This document shows, piece after piece, positions 43,374 through 55,135 of a DNA stretch of 64,000 nt. Location: contig CAJQUW010007069.1 in the NCBI GenBank assembly GCA_907163375.1, positions 1-64,000 on the forward strand. The letters are read 5' to 3'. This DNA comes from Prostheceraeus crozeri. Taxonomy: Eukaryota > Platyhelminthes > Polycladida > Euryleptidae. The stretch's first letter is position 1. Every line of letters starts with the position of its first letter. Under the pieces are notes generated by a model, which worked only from the letters and a program-made list of their open reading frames with translations, ran no database searches and was not told the DNA's origin. A program made the translations under genes and the position numbers.

Positions 43374-44145
43374 TATGTGATACCATTTATGACAGTGTAG
43401 GCCTATATGGCATTATTTTCGCATCAACAAACATTGATTTCATAGTTGAGTTTTATTACACACCTTTTCAATAACATCGTACTATATTGCCGCAATTATC
43501 TAAATGCTTCTTCTACACAGTCCTAATATTGAGGATATCCCTTCTGAGATTATTTTTTCCTTTTTTCAGTAGCGAGCTCCACTCCAGTGGCAACGAGTAT
43601 TGGCATCGAAAAATTCGACGACGTGGTTTTTTTGCGCTGCACCGGATTAGTTGGGCGTGCATCCTGCGGAAGGCCTATCTGTGATTTTGTTTACTATCTT
43701 GGAGAAGACTAGCAAATGTCTCAACTTCATGGGAAATTTTGTGACTAAAGACATCGTCCCTCGTCTTTCTTGTATTATTTTATGCAAGCTTGACTTCAAA
43801 AAAGTGAAAAATAAGAAACAATGACTTCTTGACGTTTCTGGGACTTTTCTGGGAAATCTTGTATGGTTTTAGATAAATTGTAAACTTCAGAATACCTCAC
43901 TTGAGTATTCACGCATTTTTTACACATTTTCACAATAATTCTTTTGCACACTTTATTGAGCTTATTTTATGCTCAGTCAACAATTTGTGCATGTTGTTTC
44001 AAAATGATATTAGTACGAATGAAGTAAATATATTAGAGCATATCAGAATTATATTATAAAAAATGAATTAACAATATTATTTTATACTATTATTATATTA
44101 GGCCTATTATTTAGTATGTATATTAAATTTTATCGGAAGCAAATA

Positions 44146-44355
44146 TCGGGTCACTCGTGAAACCGATATTGGTTCTCCAGAAAACCAAGATATAAAGCTG
44201 AAAAACCAATTTTGGTTTCCCAGAAAACCGATGACTTTTGGTTTTCCAGAGAACCAATTTCACTTGGTTCTCTGGAAAACCATATTTGGTTTCACCCCCG
44301 GGACAGGCTGAAAAACCAAAATTGGTTTTCCAGGAAACCAATTTTTTTAAGAGTG
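44146..44355. repeat. Right subterminal array of the CACT-ended element
   Basis: Units such as GGTTCTCCAGAAAACCAAGA, GGTTTTCCAGAGAACC and GGTTCTCTGGAAAACCA mirror the left array. Confidence 0.88.
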
Positions 44356-44989
44356 AATGTGATCCACTATTTCAGTAAGACACAAAATTGCCAGATCATG
44401 CGCAGATTGGTTATTCCAGGAGGCATGGTAGATGATAATTAACGCCAAATTAATTTCTTGTATAAACAAACACTGGAATTCCGAGGTAGGAGTGATTGGA
44501 GATAAAATCTCAGTATAATCAAGAACACTGACAGAAAAGTTTTTCTAATATAGCACGCTATGCCTCCTCCATGGCCATTAATCCGATCTTCACGATTAGA
44601 GTAATCAATGAGTCCAATTGAATTATCAGGCACGATTTCATCCAGCCAAGTTTCTGTAATAATGGAAATGTCAGGTAAACGAAAATTCATCAAAGTCGAG
44701 AATTCATCGAATTTACCTGACAGAGAGCGGATATTGGTGAGCATAATATTAGGAAGAAGAGAGATGCGATGGGCAGGTCGAGCAGCTCGGGGAGCCCTTG
44801 GAACACTTATACAATATCTGTAAGGATTTACTTCAGCTTCTTTAGTGGCATGGTAAGTGCTAGGTCGACTGGTAGAAACACGAACTTGAATATGACGAAC
44901 ATAAATTTTGTGATAAACAATCTCCTTCTTACGGTTCTGGATACACAAGCACATTTCTTCTGACGAATCGATAGCAAGTCACTAATACT

Positions 44990-45245
44990 CATAGAAATAA
45001 ATTGTTTATCTGAAGTTGACTAGAATGGAAATTGACTCAAGGTTGCGGCACAGCCGGGGGAACTAAGTTGGGGCATGAATCACCAATGAAAAGCTTAGAA
45101 TTACGAATGTGTCTGATTCTAACCCAATGATACAGCCGTTGACAAGTGTATCTAAGTGAAAATGCGTGCGATTCATGTGCCACTATTGTGTATTGCATGA
45201 AGCTTAATTTCCATTCTAGAGGTTTCATTGCTGTCAATTTCTATG
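44990..45245. mobile_element. 256 bp MITE, copy 1
   Basis: Starts CATAGAAATAAATTG and ends GTCAATTTCTATG, with subterminal CTAGAATGGAAATTGA and its complement. It has the same length as copy 2. Flanks CTAATACT and CTAAAAAATACT are compatible with a modified 8 bp duplication. No coding capacity. Confidence 0.82.
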
Positions 45246-45372
45246 CTAAAAAATACTGTAGCGGTAGAGAGAACTTGACGTGACCATTGTAACGAAGCGG
45301 TGACATCGAAGACAGCAACGACCGAGGAGCAGTGGTCGCAAGCTACGTCCGCATGCCAGCAAGCCATGCGAC

Positions 45373-45628
45373 CATAGAAATAAACTGTTTATCTGAAGTT
45401 CGCTAGAATGGAAATTGACTCAAGGTCGCGGCACATCCGGGGGAACTAAGTTGGGGCATGAAGAACCAATTAAAACCTTCGATTTACTCATGTGACTGAT
45501 TCTAACCCAATGATACAGACGTTGGCAGGTGCATCTAAGTGATAATGCGTGCGATTTATGTGCCGTTATTGTGCATTGCATGACGCTCAATTTCCATTCT
45601 AGAGGTTTTATTGTTGTCAATTTCTATG
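45373..45628. mobile_element. 256 bp MITE, copy 2
   Basis: Same ends as copy 1 and flanked by a perfect 8 bp duplication, CATGCGAC (45365-45372 and 45629-45636), which suggests a hAT-type mobiliser. Identity to copy 1 is high but not perfect, so the two are separate insertions. Confidence 0.88.
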
Positions 45629-45852
45629 CATGCGACCGAATGGAAGTTAAGGAAGGCATCGGTTTTCAAAGAATATGTGACCCTCACGCCAATCTCAGTA
45701 GCGAATCGCCAGTGCTTGATATTTCTAATATTAGTCAAATTCCTGATGAACAGATCCACACACACATGCGCGGGTGTTATTGATTGCATTGTCATTACAT
45801 GAAATTATAAGAAAAGATACCATTGAAGAGCCTGCATTCATCAAACATTATA

Positions 45853-46999
45853 CAGATTGTTTCATAAAAAATGGATCACCCTTAAACATCGCCTTAACTT
45901 CAACTTTGTCTAACTCCGCCAAACTTGAACGAATTTCTCTGAAATTTGGAAGATATGTCAGTTGTGCTTACTAATATCATTGTTGGAAATTTCAAGCGTG
46001 AATATTGAGTTGTTTTCCTGTTATAGATAAAAAAAGTAGTAGATAATTTGATCTTCATTTAGCAATGTTACACAAAATCACACCTCACTCTTGTAAAATT
46101 ACATTTGTTTCCTTTGTTATGTAATATGTTGTTCTACAAGCCAAAAGCTATCAAGCAAAACAAAAATAAAGAAAATCGGTCAATCAGAGCCAGTATAGCA
46201 CCATTATTCATCAACAATAATGTAACTGATACATGTGATTGACTGGACTTCATGTTCCATAGCTTCCTGACTTCGTTGCGGTGGTGTTGGCAGCACTCCT
46301 GATTGCTTTCAGCTAGAAATCTATCTCTCACCGGTTGAAAACAATACAAAGCACAAATGAACAATAACGAGATCGCATTCACAAAAGGCAAATTGTCAGC
46401 TGGCATTTGGACCAATGGCCGCTTTGAACTTCACATACAGCAAGGAACCATGAATTCTGAACGCTATGTGAATGTTTTACGAATGAACATTGGCCAAATG
46501 ACAGATCAACTTGGTGATCCATCGACCTGGTTATTTATGGATGATAATGCTACGTGTCACAGGAGTAGTAGAGTCAACTTATGCAAGTCTCAATTAGGGC
46601 TTAGGACATTGTCTTGGCCAGCTCGTTCTCCTGATCTGAATCCCATAGAAAATGTATGGAGTATTCTAAAACGCAACGTTCGTCGTTCACTGCTACCTAC
46701 AGATGGCGTATCACAACTTACGTCACTGTTAAAAAGAGAGTGGAGAAAGTTAGATCAGTCAAAAATCAACGATATCATCGAATCAATGCCTAGACGAATT
46801 GGTTATGTCATTGGCAATAAGGGTAGGGCCACAAAATATTAGCTTCTTAAGAACCGTTAATGTATCATAGCTTATCAGATTATATAAGGACATTTAAATA
46901 TATTAGGGACATGAAATAACATGAAAAATGCTTTCTGAATCCTATTTATGTTTTATTTAGTCAAATTTTAGGATGATCCACTTTTTATGAAACGGACTG
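45853..46999 (+). mobile_element. Tc1-like element, deleted copy A
   Basis: Left end CAGATTGTTTCATAAAAAAT and right end ACTTTTTATGAAACGGACTG are inverted repeats flanked by TA. Copy A is near-identical to copy B (59178-60459) but lacks an internal stretch of about 130 bp near 46393. Both lack the transposase N-terminal domain. It sits just beside the Harbinger transposase remnant. Confidence 0.9.
46357..46842 (+). pseudogene. Tc1 transposase, C-terminal catalytic part (copy A)
   Basis: The frame contains IWTNGRFELHIQQGTMNSE, WLFMDDNATCHRSSRVN (second catalytic Asp) and SPDLNPIENVWSILKR (catalytic Glu), ending RRIGYVIGNKGRATKY. The DNA-binding domain and first catalytic Asp are missing because of deletions, so the protein could not work. 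Confidence 0.88.
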
Positions 47000-47022
47000 T
47001 ATATTATTTAAGTTATTCTGAT

Positions 47023-47391
47023 CTATTCTGATTTATTCTGATTTATTTTTTCATTGGATGCCTTCAAGTTCCCATTGACCAAGGGTATCGTCATTATATC
47101 GCCATCAGCAAACTGGAACGCTCCAGTAGTATGATATCGCATAGTTATCAAAAGCTGATCCTTCGCTGAAACCGGCCTGTTTCGATTTGACGCAATATCA
47201 ATAAGATGAGGTTCAATGAGAGAAAATATGTAATTGACACCACATTTTGAAAATCGGTATCGCCTCCGAAATTCATCGTCTTTGTAAATCATCCACAGAT
47301 CTAGTCGTGTATCTGAAACCTGTCGCCGAATTCTCACAGATCCGATAACTTCCTGTCGATCATATTCTTCGCAACGTATTGCTGCAGCCAT
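47023..47391 (-). pseudogene. Harbinger transposase, N-terminal fragment
   Basis: DDEFRRRYRFSKCGVNYIF, EPHLIDIASNRNRPVSAKDQ and LLITMRYHTTGAFQFADGD match the start of HARBI1-like nucleases, before the DDE core. The catalytic core is absent: the frame ends close to the Tc1 copy A insertion. In Harbinger elements this enzyme works with a Myb-like partner; no partner was recognised. Confidence 0.8.
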
Positions 47392-47662
47392 AGTCGTGAA
47401 AATAGTGAACTCCGATACCTTTATTCCATGCTTTAAACCTACTGCCTTGCAAGATTAAAATCTAGCAAATAATCGCGCAATTTATTCCTCTTGTCACACT
47501 ATTCGTCGTTGATACAAGAAACAAACAAATATTCCGGAATAATGCAAATCTCGGAATAACTTAATTCCGAGAATTAGCTATTCCGCGTCGGTGCAAGAGG
47601 ACTAAGTTATTCCTTCATTTATTCTCGGATTACTGTTTATTCCGCGTTGGTACATACGGGGG

Positions 47663-49763
47663 TCACAGATAAAATTCAAAATGCATAATTAAACAAATTC
47701 AAAAAATGATTAACGCTGTCCTGCGGTGCGATACATCAGATTGTCGAGAGTGTCCTGTTAGTGTGTGCTTGAGATGTCAAGTCAATGGTCTACACACAAA
47801 ATGATCTAGATAGAGCTGTCACAGAGATAATAAAGGATTCGGTGTTGTTCGGCTAATTCCCCGCCACTCAGAAATCATTATTAAGAAGCGCTAACTATAG
47901 AGGCCAGAGCTGCACAATTGAGAATCTTGCAGTCACGTGCCGCAGCGTATCCATAGAAGGCCGGCACTCTTCATTAATTAAGGACTATGACACGGACATT
48001 GAAATCAGTAGCACGTGTGGACATCCGTTCCCTGACAATGGTACCTAAATGATGGCGCCTTCCAGTGGTTGATAATGGGAACCGACAGCTGATCAGCGTA
48101 TGTTGCAGACATTCATCGTCATTATCATTTCTAGAGCCAGGAAAAATATATATTAACATAAAACGTGTTTGAATACATATTTGGCATGTTATTACATTGT
48201 AGATATGTGTTTATGTATGCACATATCCAACCCTGTTTAGGACCAAATGAAGAAGGTTCTATTGTAACTGACTGAGTGCGGGTGATTCTGTTGCGACTGA
48301 GTCTCAAAGTTGTGTTCATGTTTAAGTTTAAAGCCGACTAATGGGATGACATAGTCAAGGATCGTCATTCGACTGCGAATACGAAAGCTTGCATTAGGTA
48401 TGCCTGTCGGATTTGACATCATTATGTGATTCAATTCAAAAGCTCGATGGGAGACTCAGGCCTAGCGACTCTCTTAAAATTTCGCAAAAATTCTAGCAAT
48501 CACTCGCAAATCATCCAATAGATAAGGAAAAATTCAGCAGTGTTTTTATCAAAATCTCTGGATCTCTGGAGCAGCTCAAAAACACCTTGTATGCGCGTCG
48601 TGAACGTCAAGCTCTTTCGGATTTACAAGTAAGACGTAAGCCTATTGCGAATTGGATTTTATTTGATTTGAAAAATATTGGTGATTGCCAAAAAGTCTGC
48701 TGCGACGTAGAGCGGAGTATTTCATCCTACAAGTCTGAAATAAAACTCCTGTCGGATAAAAGGCGAAGTCTCACTGAAACTACCTTGAAAAAGCTTCAGT
48801 TTTGCCATTGCAATAGGAGATTTTAAATACTTTGACTGACTTTTCTCCACCATAAAAGGTAGCAGTTAGTGCTATTTTCACGGTTTCTTTAAGTTTCTTA
48901 TTACATATTTTCGCACATATTTTGGTATTTTAAAGTACATTTGATATTACATATTTCGATAGCTACATGTATAAGCACATACTTTTAATGGCTCTAAATT
49001 TCTCTTTAAATGCGAAATCATATTGATAAAATTGCTTGTAGCAAATCACCATAAGTTAGGAATTCACAACGTGCATCTTTCAATAATTTGATTCTTCTTG
49101 AGATCTAGCATCATTGACCTACATCAGTGCCTAAATACGCGGTTGAAATGACTATCAACATGCCACTATTGTCTGCTCTAGTCTCAATAACTTAAACAAA
49201 GCAAAAAAGTCAAAATTCTACGGCTGCAATGTCACCGCGCTCGCGTGTAGAAGCACAGTCACACTTCTGGACATTACTGTAAACTCTGGTCTGTTGTTGA
49301 ACGACTTTGCTTCGCAAATAGTTGATCGCCCTCCATGTATCTTCGTCGACACAGCGCTTAGCAAGTTTGTTAGGAAATTCATCCTATAGATGACGAGCGC
49401 ATTGGCACCTACCGACCAATCGAGGGCTTGTGTGTGCATGAGTGAGTGTAATTGCATTCGGATTTACCCACATGAGCACATCAAATAATTGCAATTCCTA
49501 CTTGCTCCGAAATTCCGCAAAGTATAGCGACACGACTCACATAATTTCTTTGTCGCTGTCATTTCAGCTTATTCATTCTTTTAACAGACATCAAGACATC
49601 TTTCCATCAATCACAATATCATTTCACGAAAAGATTTATGTGACATTTATGTCTCGGGACGAGACTTCAAGGGCACAAGAAAAAAATGCAGCAAAACAAA
49701 TTCAATCGACGTCACAGGAGAGAGGCAAATGTTAGAAAATGAGAAGCAAACAAAAACATATCA
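47663..49763. other. No confident gene; small open frame at 48587-48826
   Basis: The 79-residue frame (basic, with CCDVERSISSYKSEIKLL) shows a helix but no known domain. It may be an exon or chance. The rest is unique AT-rich DNA. Confidence 0.4.
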
Positions 49764-51995
49764 TCAGTGACTGAAGGCAGTACGCAGGAGTTCGGATTTC
49801 AGGGCCCTCTTCAAGGAAGGGACTGAGGGAGCCGCTTTGACACTATCCGGCAGACTGTTCCACACGCGGGCAGGCGCGATCGGGAAGGCCCTGGCACCGA
49901 CAGTCTTCAGGCGGGAGGTTGGGACAAGCAGCTGGTCACCTGAGGCCGAGCGGAAACTTTTACGGGAAGGGATGGAGGACACACGATGCAAGAGGGACGA
50001 CAAGTATGAAGGGGCTCCTCCCCGAAGGCACTTGAACGCGAATACCGGCACGCGGAAGGTGATGCGATGGCGGATCGGGAGCCACTGCAGCGACTGGAGA
50101 AGCGGAGTGATGTGGTCACGGGAGCGGGCACGAAACAAAATCCGTGCTCCAGCATTCATCACGGATTGCATTCTGGAGAGGGAGTTATCAGGGAAGCCAT
50201 ACAGCAGACTGCAGCAGTAATCAAGTCTGGAGAGCACTAGGGAGACCACGAGGGTGTTCAAGACAGATCTGGGAAGGAAGCGATGTATGGTTCGGAGCTG
50301 ACGGAGAGTCGAGAAGCACTTGGAGACGATATTCGAAATCTGGGGTTGCATTGATAAGCAGGGGTCGAGAAGCACACCAAGATTGCGGACTACGGTTGAT
50401 GGACTGATCACACTCTCTTGGTTGATGGCGGTGGGAGTCAGTGGGGCAAGGTGACGACGTCTTTTGGAGGTGAGCCACATGACTTCTGTCTTGCTGATGT
50501 TCAGCAGAAGGCCATTACTTGCCAGCCAGCGGTGGACCTGCGCGAGGCAGTCGCTCATCTTGGAGGAGAGATCCATAGCCTGAGAGGGTGGGCAGAACGC
50601 GTAGATCTGGATGTCGTCAGCATACATATGGAGGGAGAAGCCATGGGAGGCGATGATGTTGGGAAGGACTGAGGTGTAAAGCAGGAAAAGGATTGGGCCA
50701 AGGACGGAGCCTTGAGGGATCCCCTGCGACGATCTGGCTGAGGATGAGGTGGAGGACTCGCACACCACAGTCTGACTACGGTCGCGCAGAAATGAAGCGA
50801 ACCACGACAGGACATCCCCACTCAGGCCGAAAGTCAACTCAAGGCGACGGAGGAGGATGTCGTGGTGAACGCAGTCGAAAGCAGAGGAGAGGTCAAGGAG
50901 GGCGATGAGGCACAAGTCACCGCTGTCGATGGACGAGAGAAGATCGGACGTCACCTTCAAGAGGGCGGTTTCGGTGGAGTGCAGGGACCGGTACGCTGAC
51001 TGGAGATCGGGAAGGAGGCTGTAGGCGTTTAGGTGAATCAGAAGCTGACGCGCCACCACACGCTCAAGGACCTTGGAGAGTGTGCACAGCTTGGAGATAG
51101 GGCGGTAGGAAGAGACGTCAGTGGGGTCAGGGTTGCCTTTCTTCGGGATCGGGTTAACTTCCTTCCAGGATGTTGGGAAAGATCCGGAAGATAGGGACGT
51201 GTTGAATAGGTGAGCGATGAAGGGGGCCAGGATATCGATGTTCAGCTTAAGAAGTTCAGCCGGCAAACAGTCACGAGAGCTGCGTTTGTTCGGGAGGCGT
51301 GAAACAATCTCGACGACGTCGGAGTCAGTGAGCAGCTGAAACTCAGTGAAGGAGCAGGTCGGTGGGGCTTTTGGGAAATCGGGAGGTGGATGGTTCGCTG
51401 TTTTGTCATGAATGACCTTGACCTTCTCGGAGGAGTGCCGCTGGAAGGACTCGGCGCAGATGTTCGCGTTGGGATTGCTGTGAGCGCGGCCCATCAGTGT
51501 GTTGATGGAGTTCCACATCAGACGGGGATGCCATTTCTCCCAGTCTGTCTTTTGTTTCCAGAATGCCTCACGCTTTTGAAGGGTCAGCTTCTTGTATGAT
51601 CGTCGGACGACTTTGAGGTCAGCAGAGGCGGAGGCTGCTGCAGCAGGATCGGAGATATTGAGACGCTTGATGCGTCTTTCAAGGCACCTGGCATGCCGCT
51701 TTAGCGTCTTGCAGTCGTTGTCAAACCAGGGATCTGACACTCGAGGGTGGCAGCGCACAGTCTTGTGAGGGACAATGGAGTCAAGAGCACTAGTTACTTC
51801 GTCATCGAAGAGATCAGCAAGATGATTGACGTCAACGTCAGAGGGCAGGGAGGAACACAGAGTAGAGGTGAGGAGAGCAGATTGCAGAGCCTGATTGTCC
51901 AGAGATTTCCATGGGCGTGTGGTGATGGTGCGGTAGTAGATCTTGTTTCGTGCCCGCTCCCGTAACAATAACAATAACCATGCTGCACCAGCCAC
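49764..51995 (-). mobile_element. L2/CR1-like LINE with a 743-codon open reading frame
   Basis: A single open frame covers the linker and full reverse transcriptase: SSYRPISKLCTLSKVLERV, LIALLDLSSAFDCVHHDIL, GIPQGSVLGPILFLLYT, HMYADDIQIYAF (catalytic YADD), VVRNLGVLLDPCLSMQPQ and SRLDYCCSLLYGFP. It ends with AFPIAPARVWNSLP. The 5' AP-endonuclease domain is missing, so the copy is 5'-truncated. The first 12 or so codons upstream of NKIYYRTITT are probably flanking sequence. GC content is clearly above its surroundings and no stop is seen, so it inserted fairly recently. Confidence 0.93.
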
Positions 51996-54460
51996 AGAAT
52001 TAGATTCATCTGCGAGCGTGGTTTTGGTCTATAGAATGGAAGTATCGCTTCTGTCATTAACATCAAAATGGCATATCACAGAATCAGACTTGCTCTCGAA
52101 TGGATAATTCGTATATCGCCTACTTTTGGAAATGGTAAACAATAAGCTGTCAGCCGGTTTTGACACCAGAGCCAGTGAGTGACATGCGTCCTGTGATATC
52201 ACTTCGGACACACCTAAACAAACACATCGCTGCCTGGCTGCATTCTGTGTATGCAGTGAGGAATGCTTGGGTAGAGGATGGTGAAATCATCAGGCGAACC
52301 AATTTTCTTGTGCCGGCTGTTTTCTTTAATAAAAATCGGAAGAATCAACATTTTGGAGAAAGCTGTTGCGCAAGGATCTGAATTCTTCGAATCTGAAGGA
52401 ATCGTGACAATTGTAGCACTTTGATGGAATTCACAGCAATTCGCAATCGACGCACGACTTTTTTCTATCTTATTAAAAATTCCTTTTTGCCCACTTACTA
52501 AGTTCTAGCATATGCCATCGTTTTGAAATAGTTTTCACTTCTAGTAAGCTGAAAGAGTAAAACAATCTAATTCTGTGGTGCTAGTGTTTTAATTTTGTTA
52601 ATAGTCTCTTTTATAATTTATGATGCTAATCCAACATTCCATCGAATCACAAATCTAATGATTCAACATTTGTCTTCGTGAAAAACTATCTGGCTGCATA
52701 TTAAAGCAAAGACAGCAGCAAAAATTCACCTTGTCAATTTTATGGTAATTAATATTTTCTCAAATATTTGCAAAATACTTTATGAATAGAAATTAACTTG
52801 CAAAGATTTATTTTCAATAATGAAGGAGCGAAAAAAGAGTGATTCAAAGTGCAAGATAGCTATTATACAATCAGCACATGAACTGAGTTATTCATAATTT
52901 TTTGAATTACATGGTCGTTGAGTACATCAACAGCTCATTGTTTTCATCAAATAACTATAGTTGGAAAGTAATCAAAACAATGCTATTATGCAATATACTC
53001 GTACATGCAGCACTTTACAATATGAAATCAGACTAATGGAAAACATAATGATCAGGTAAGAAAGGCAATCAGAATATTTGGCAGCATATGTTGTTTGACC
53101 ATTCATAATGCATTGCGATGGATTGTGTTTTCTTCCCATTGAAGTGTACTTAATAACTCATGACATCTCTCTTAAAAACAAAGAGAAGTCAGAATGTGGT
53201 AAAAATAGAAGTTGCATTTTAATGAGTAGAATTTGCGGGCACTCATCATCTCTCAAACCTGTTTCTGTTTTTAACCCTTTAACCATGGTGGGGTCGCGAC
53301 CCTACAAGCTTCTTTCCCTTCCGTCTTCCTCGCTTTAAATGATTTTTTGTGATTTCTCACCATAGTTAATTTTTTCTTTTGCTTGTTAACAATGCGTGGA
53401 TGGTGTTTTTCAAAAGATGGTCATCACATTCACTCAGATTATTTTCATAGACTTTTTAAAAATTGCAACGTTACCTTCGGTGGGGTCACTGGTGACTCTT
53501 TTGTATATTCTGAACATTTCATACTTACTGCATTTTTCATAAATAATGCAGACATTGCTACTAATATCATTGTGTTCACCAACAAGTGATTATGTTCTCA
53601 TTGTTGTGCTTCAATTGAGCTTTTGCAAAGATATGCTTGTATTTTACAAATGTCTACAGTATTTCGTGCTTGGTCAAACGCATTCCCATAACTGATATTC
53701 GCACGACGAAGGAAAACAAAGAGTAAACAAATTTATTCTGTAACCCACGAAGAATTGATGTGTAAGCATAACAGATGTCACTAATGCAATGCACTGCAAA
53801 TTTGAAATAGTAGGTAGAACGAATAGTAGAAGTAAGAAGAAAAAGAATTTATAGGCTGCAACACTACTTTTTGGTGCTTCTGCTTGCCAATTTGATTGCA
53901 GTTTGTTGCAAACACGGCAGCATAAGAACACGCTCTCTTCAAAGATTGTCTTATTCACAAGGCTATACAAACTACTCTTTCATGTCTTTAGTCTGATTGA
54001 GTGATTGTGTATTGCAGGAACGGATTTCTTATCCCTGCAAGGATGTGATGCTTGCGACTTCATTTTCAATTATGATGTGTCTATTTCCGATTAATTCCGA
54101 AAGTGAATGATTTCCTCTTGTTCGAAAACTTGGTAAGTCATTAATTCACTACAGGGTGATGAGCACAGCTTATTCATATTACGAACGCTACTTATGTAAA
54201 TAAATCTGCATTTTATTTTACTCAGTCAAATTGAACGAGGCTTCCATATCATTTTTGAAAATCACCATAAAATTTTAAAAATTACTTGTGAATCTAATGC
54301 TGAATTTCAAATAATGCAAGGCGCATTGAGCATTCAGTCCCTCCTGACCAGGTCCAATATCCTAAAAGGGCAAATATGCAGTAGATAATTCTCATACGAT
54401 GATGAAAATCCTCCCAGCAGTCATTTATATTAGAATATAATGCTTACTAATCTAAATTAT
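51996..54460. other. No gene seen
   Basis: AT-rich DNA with short frames only. TTTTTAACCCTTTAACCATGG near 53270 resembles a piggyBac-type end, but no partner end was found. Confidence 0.45.
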
Positions 54461-54552
54461 TAATTAAGTATATTGATAATATAAGTATTGATATTATATA
54501 TATTAAGTATTGTATATATTAAGTATAAGTATTTATATTAAGTATTGATGAG
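54461..54552. repeat. AT-rich tandem tract (TATTAAGTAT words)
   Basis: TATTAAGTATTG and TATTGATATTA variants repeat about seven times. Confidence 0.75.
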
Positions 54553-54905
54553 GACTGATGGCGTTCTCCAATCTGCAAGCGTACAAATGCAGTGCTGCTG
54601 TAACCATTGGATTAATCAGTTCTTAAAAGAATTCAATGAAGCTTTCTCGTGGCAACGAATTAAAATTGATCAGCTTTGGCCTAATATCTGGTAAAAATGG
54701 AAATCTTGAGACTCGTAACACTACTCATTCATATTGTTAATATACTACTAACATAGATTCCAAACACTGCTGCATGCACGTTCAACACAGACGTCTAATA
54801 TACTGTACTGACTACAGATGCTGGTAGTGGAAATAGAATAGGACAATTGTCACCATCTGTTAAGGAAACTAAAAATGGATATTATGGAACAACAGGAAAC
54901 TGATA

Positions 54906-55135
54906 CATAAAAAATGGAAAAGTGGAGGCAAACCATAGAACTACAATGATGCTACTACAACGATTACAAGTGAACTAATGTTGCACACTATAACTGATAC
55001 TACACATGGTGGACAATGGTGAAGTGGACAAATGGAAAGTTGATAATGGAGGTAGACAATAGAACTGCAATGACACTCTACTACACCGAAAACAATCGAA
55101 CTGTACACACTACCAAAGACTACACATAGAAAATT
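54906..55135 (+). repeat. Diverged tandem duplication, ~120 bp unit
   Basis: AAATGGAAAAGTGGAGGCAA..ATAGAACTACAATGA..ACACATGG is followed by a second, diverged copy starting AAATGGAAAGTTGATAATGG. Both contain GAACTGCAATGA/GAACTACAATGA and a CTACACAT end. Confidence 0.65.

Larger units (their letters stand above)
40962..44355. mobile_element. CACT-ended DNA transposon (CMC/CACTA-like), non-autonomous
   Basis: Ends CACTCTAAAAAATTTTGG and CCAATTTTTTTAAGAGTG are inverted repeats. Removing 40962-44355 with one copy of the flanking AA restores the endonuclease frame of the host LINE (ILIKFGPNVKLVISGDF), so the boundaries and the 2 bp target duplication are firm. CACT ends, a 2 bp duplication and subterminal repeat arrays fit CACTA/CMC-like elements, but no transposase is present, so superfamily is inferred. 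Confidence 0.85.
38756..44989 (-). mobile_element. CR1-like LINE, split by a 3.4 kb insertion
   Basis: On the minus strand the 5' part (44954 to 44439) encodes the start of an AP endonuclease (NIMLTNIRSLSGKFDEF, DISIITETWLDEI, GHGGGIACYIRK). After the insertion at 40962-44355 it continues with KLVISGDFNDL and CSDHSVIWWQP. The reverse transcriptase follows with NDYRPISIVSSMS, MSIDLSKAFDKLPH, VPQGSVLG and VKYADDILFIH, then a thumb/C-terminal part to 38955. Several frame changes mark it as dead. The 3' end is a TTATTATTA-type microsatellite, as in CR1-like elements. The 5' end near 44989 is approximate. Confidence 0.88.
37918..47662. mobile_element. PIF/Harbinger-type element swollen by nested insertions
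   Basis: Left end CCCCCGTATGTACCAACACG and right end, complementary to CCCCCGTATGTACCAACGCG, form a terminal inverted repeat. Extra GTACCAACATGGATTATTC and GGAATAA words occur inside both ends. Flanking trinucleotides are TAA and TCA, close to the usual 3 bp TWA. A Harbinger transposase N-terminus lies near the right end. Most of the 9.7 kb is made of later arrivals: a LINE, a CACT-ended element, three MITEs and a Tc1 copy. Confidence 0.8.

Noticed and set aside
46134-46415. Minus-strand frame of 93 codons with a hydrophobic end, also present at 59458-59982
   Set aside because: It overlaps the deleted Tc1 copies and recurs only because the elements are near-identical.
49837-51965. Many medium-length open frames on both strands inside the LINE
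   Set aside because: They are shadows of the GC-rich 743-codon reverse transcriptase frame.
53268-53310. piggyBac terminus (TTAACCCTTTAACC)
   Set aside because: No inverted partner end or transposase was found nearby.
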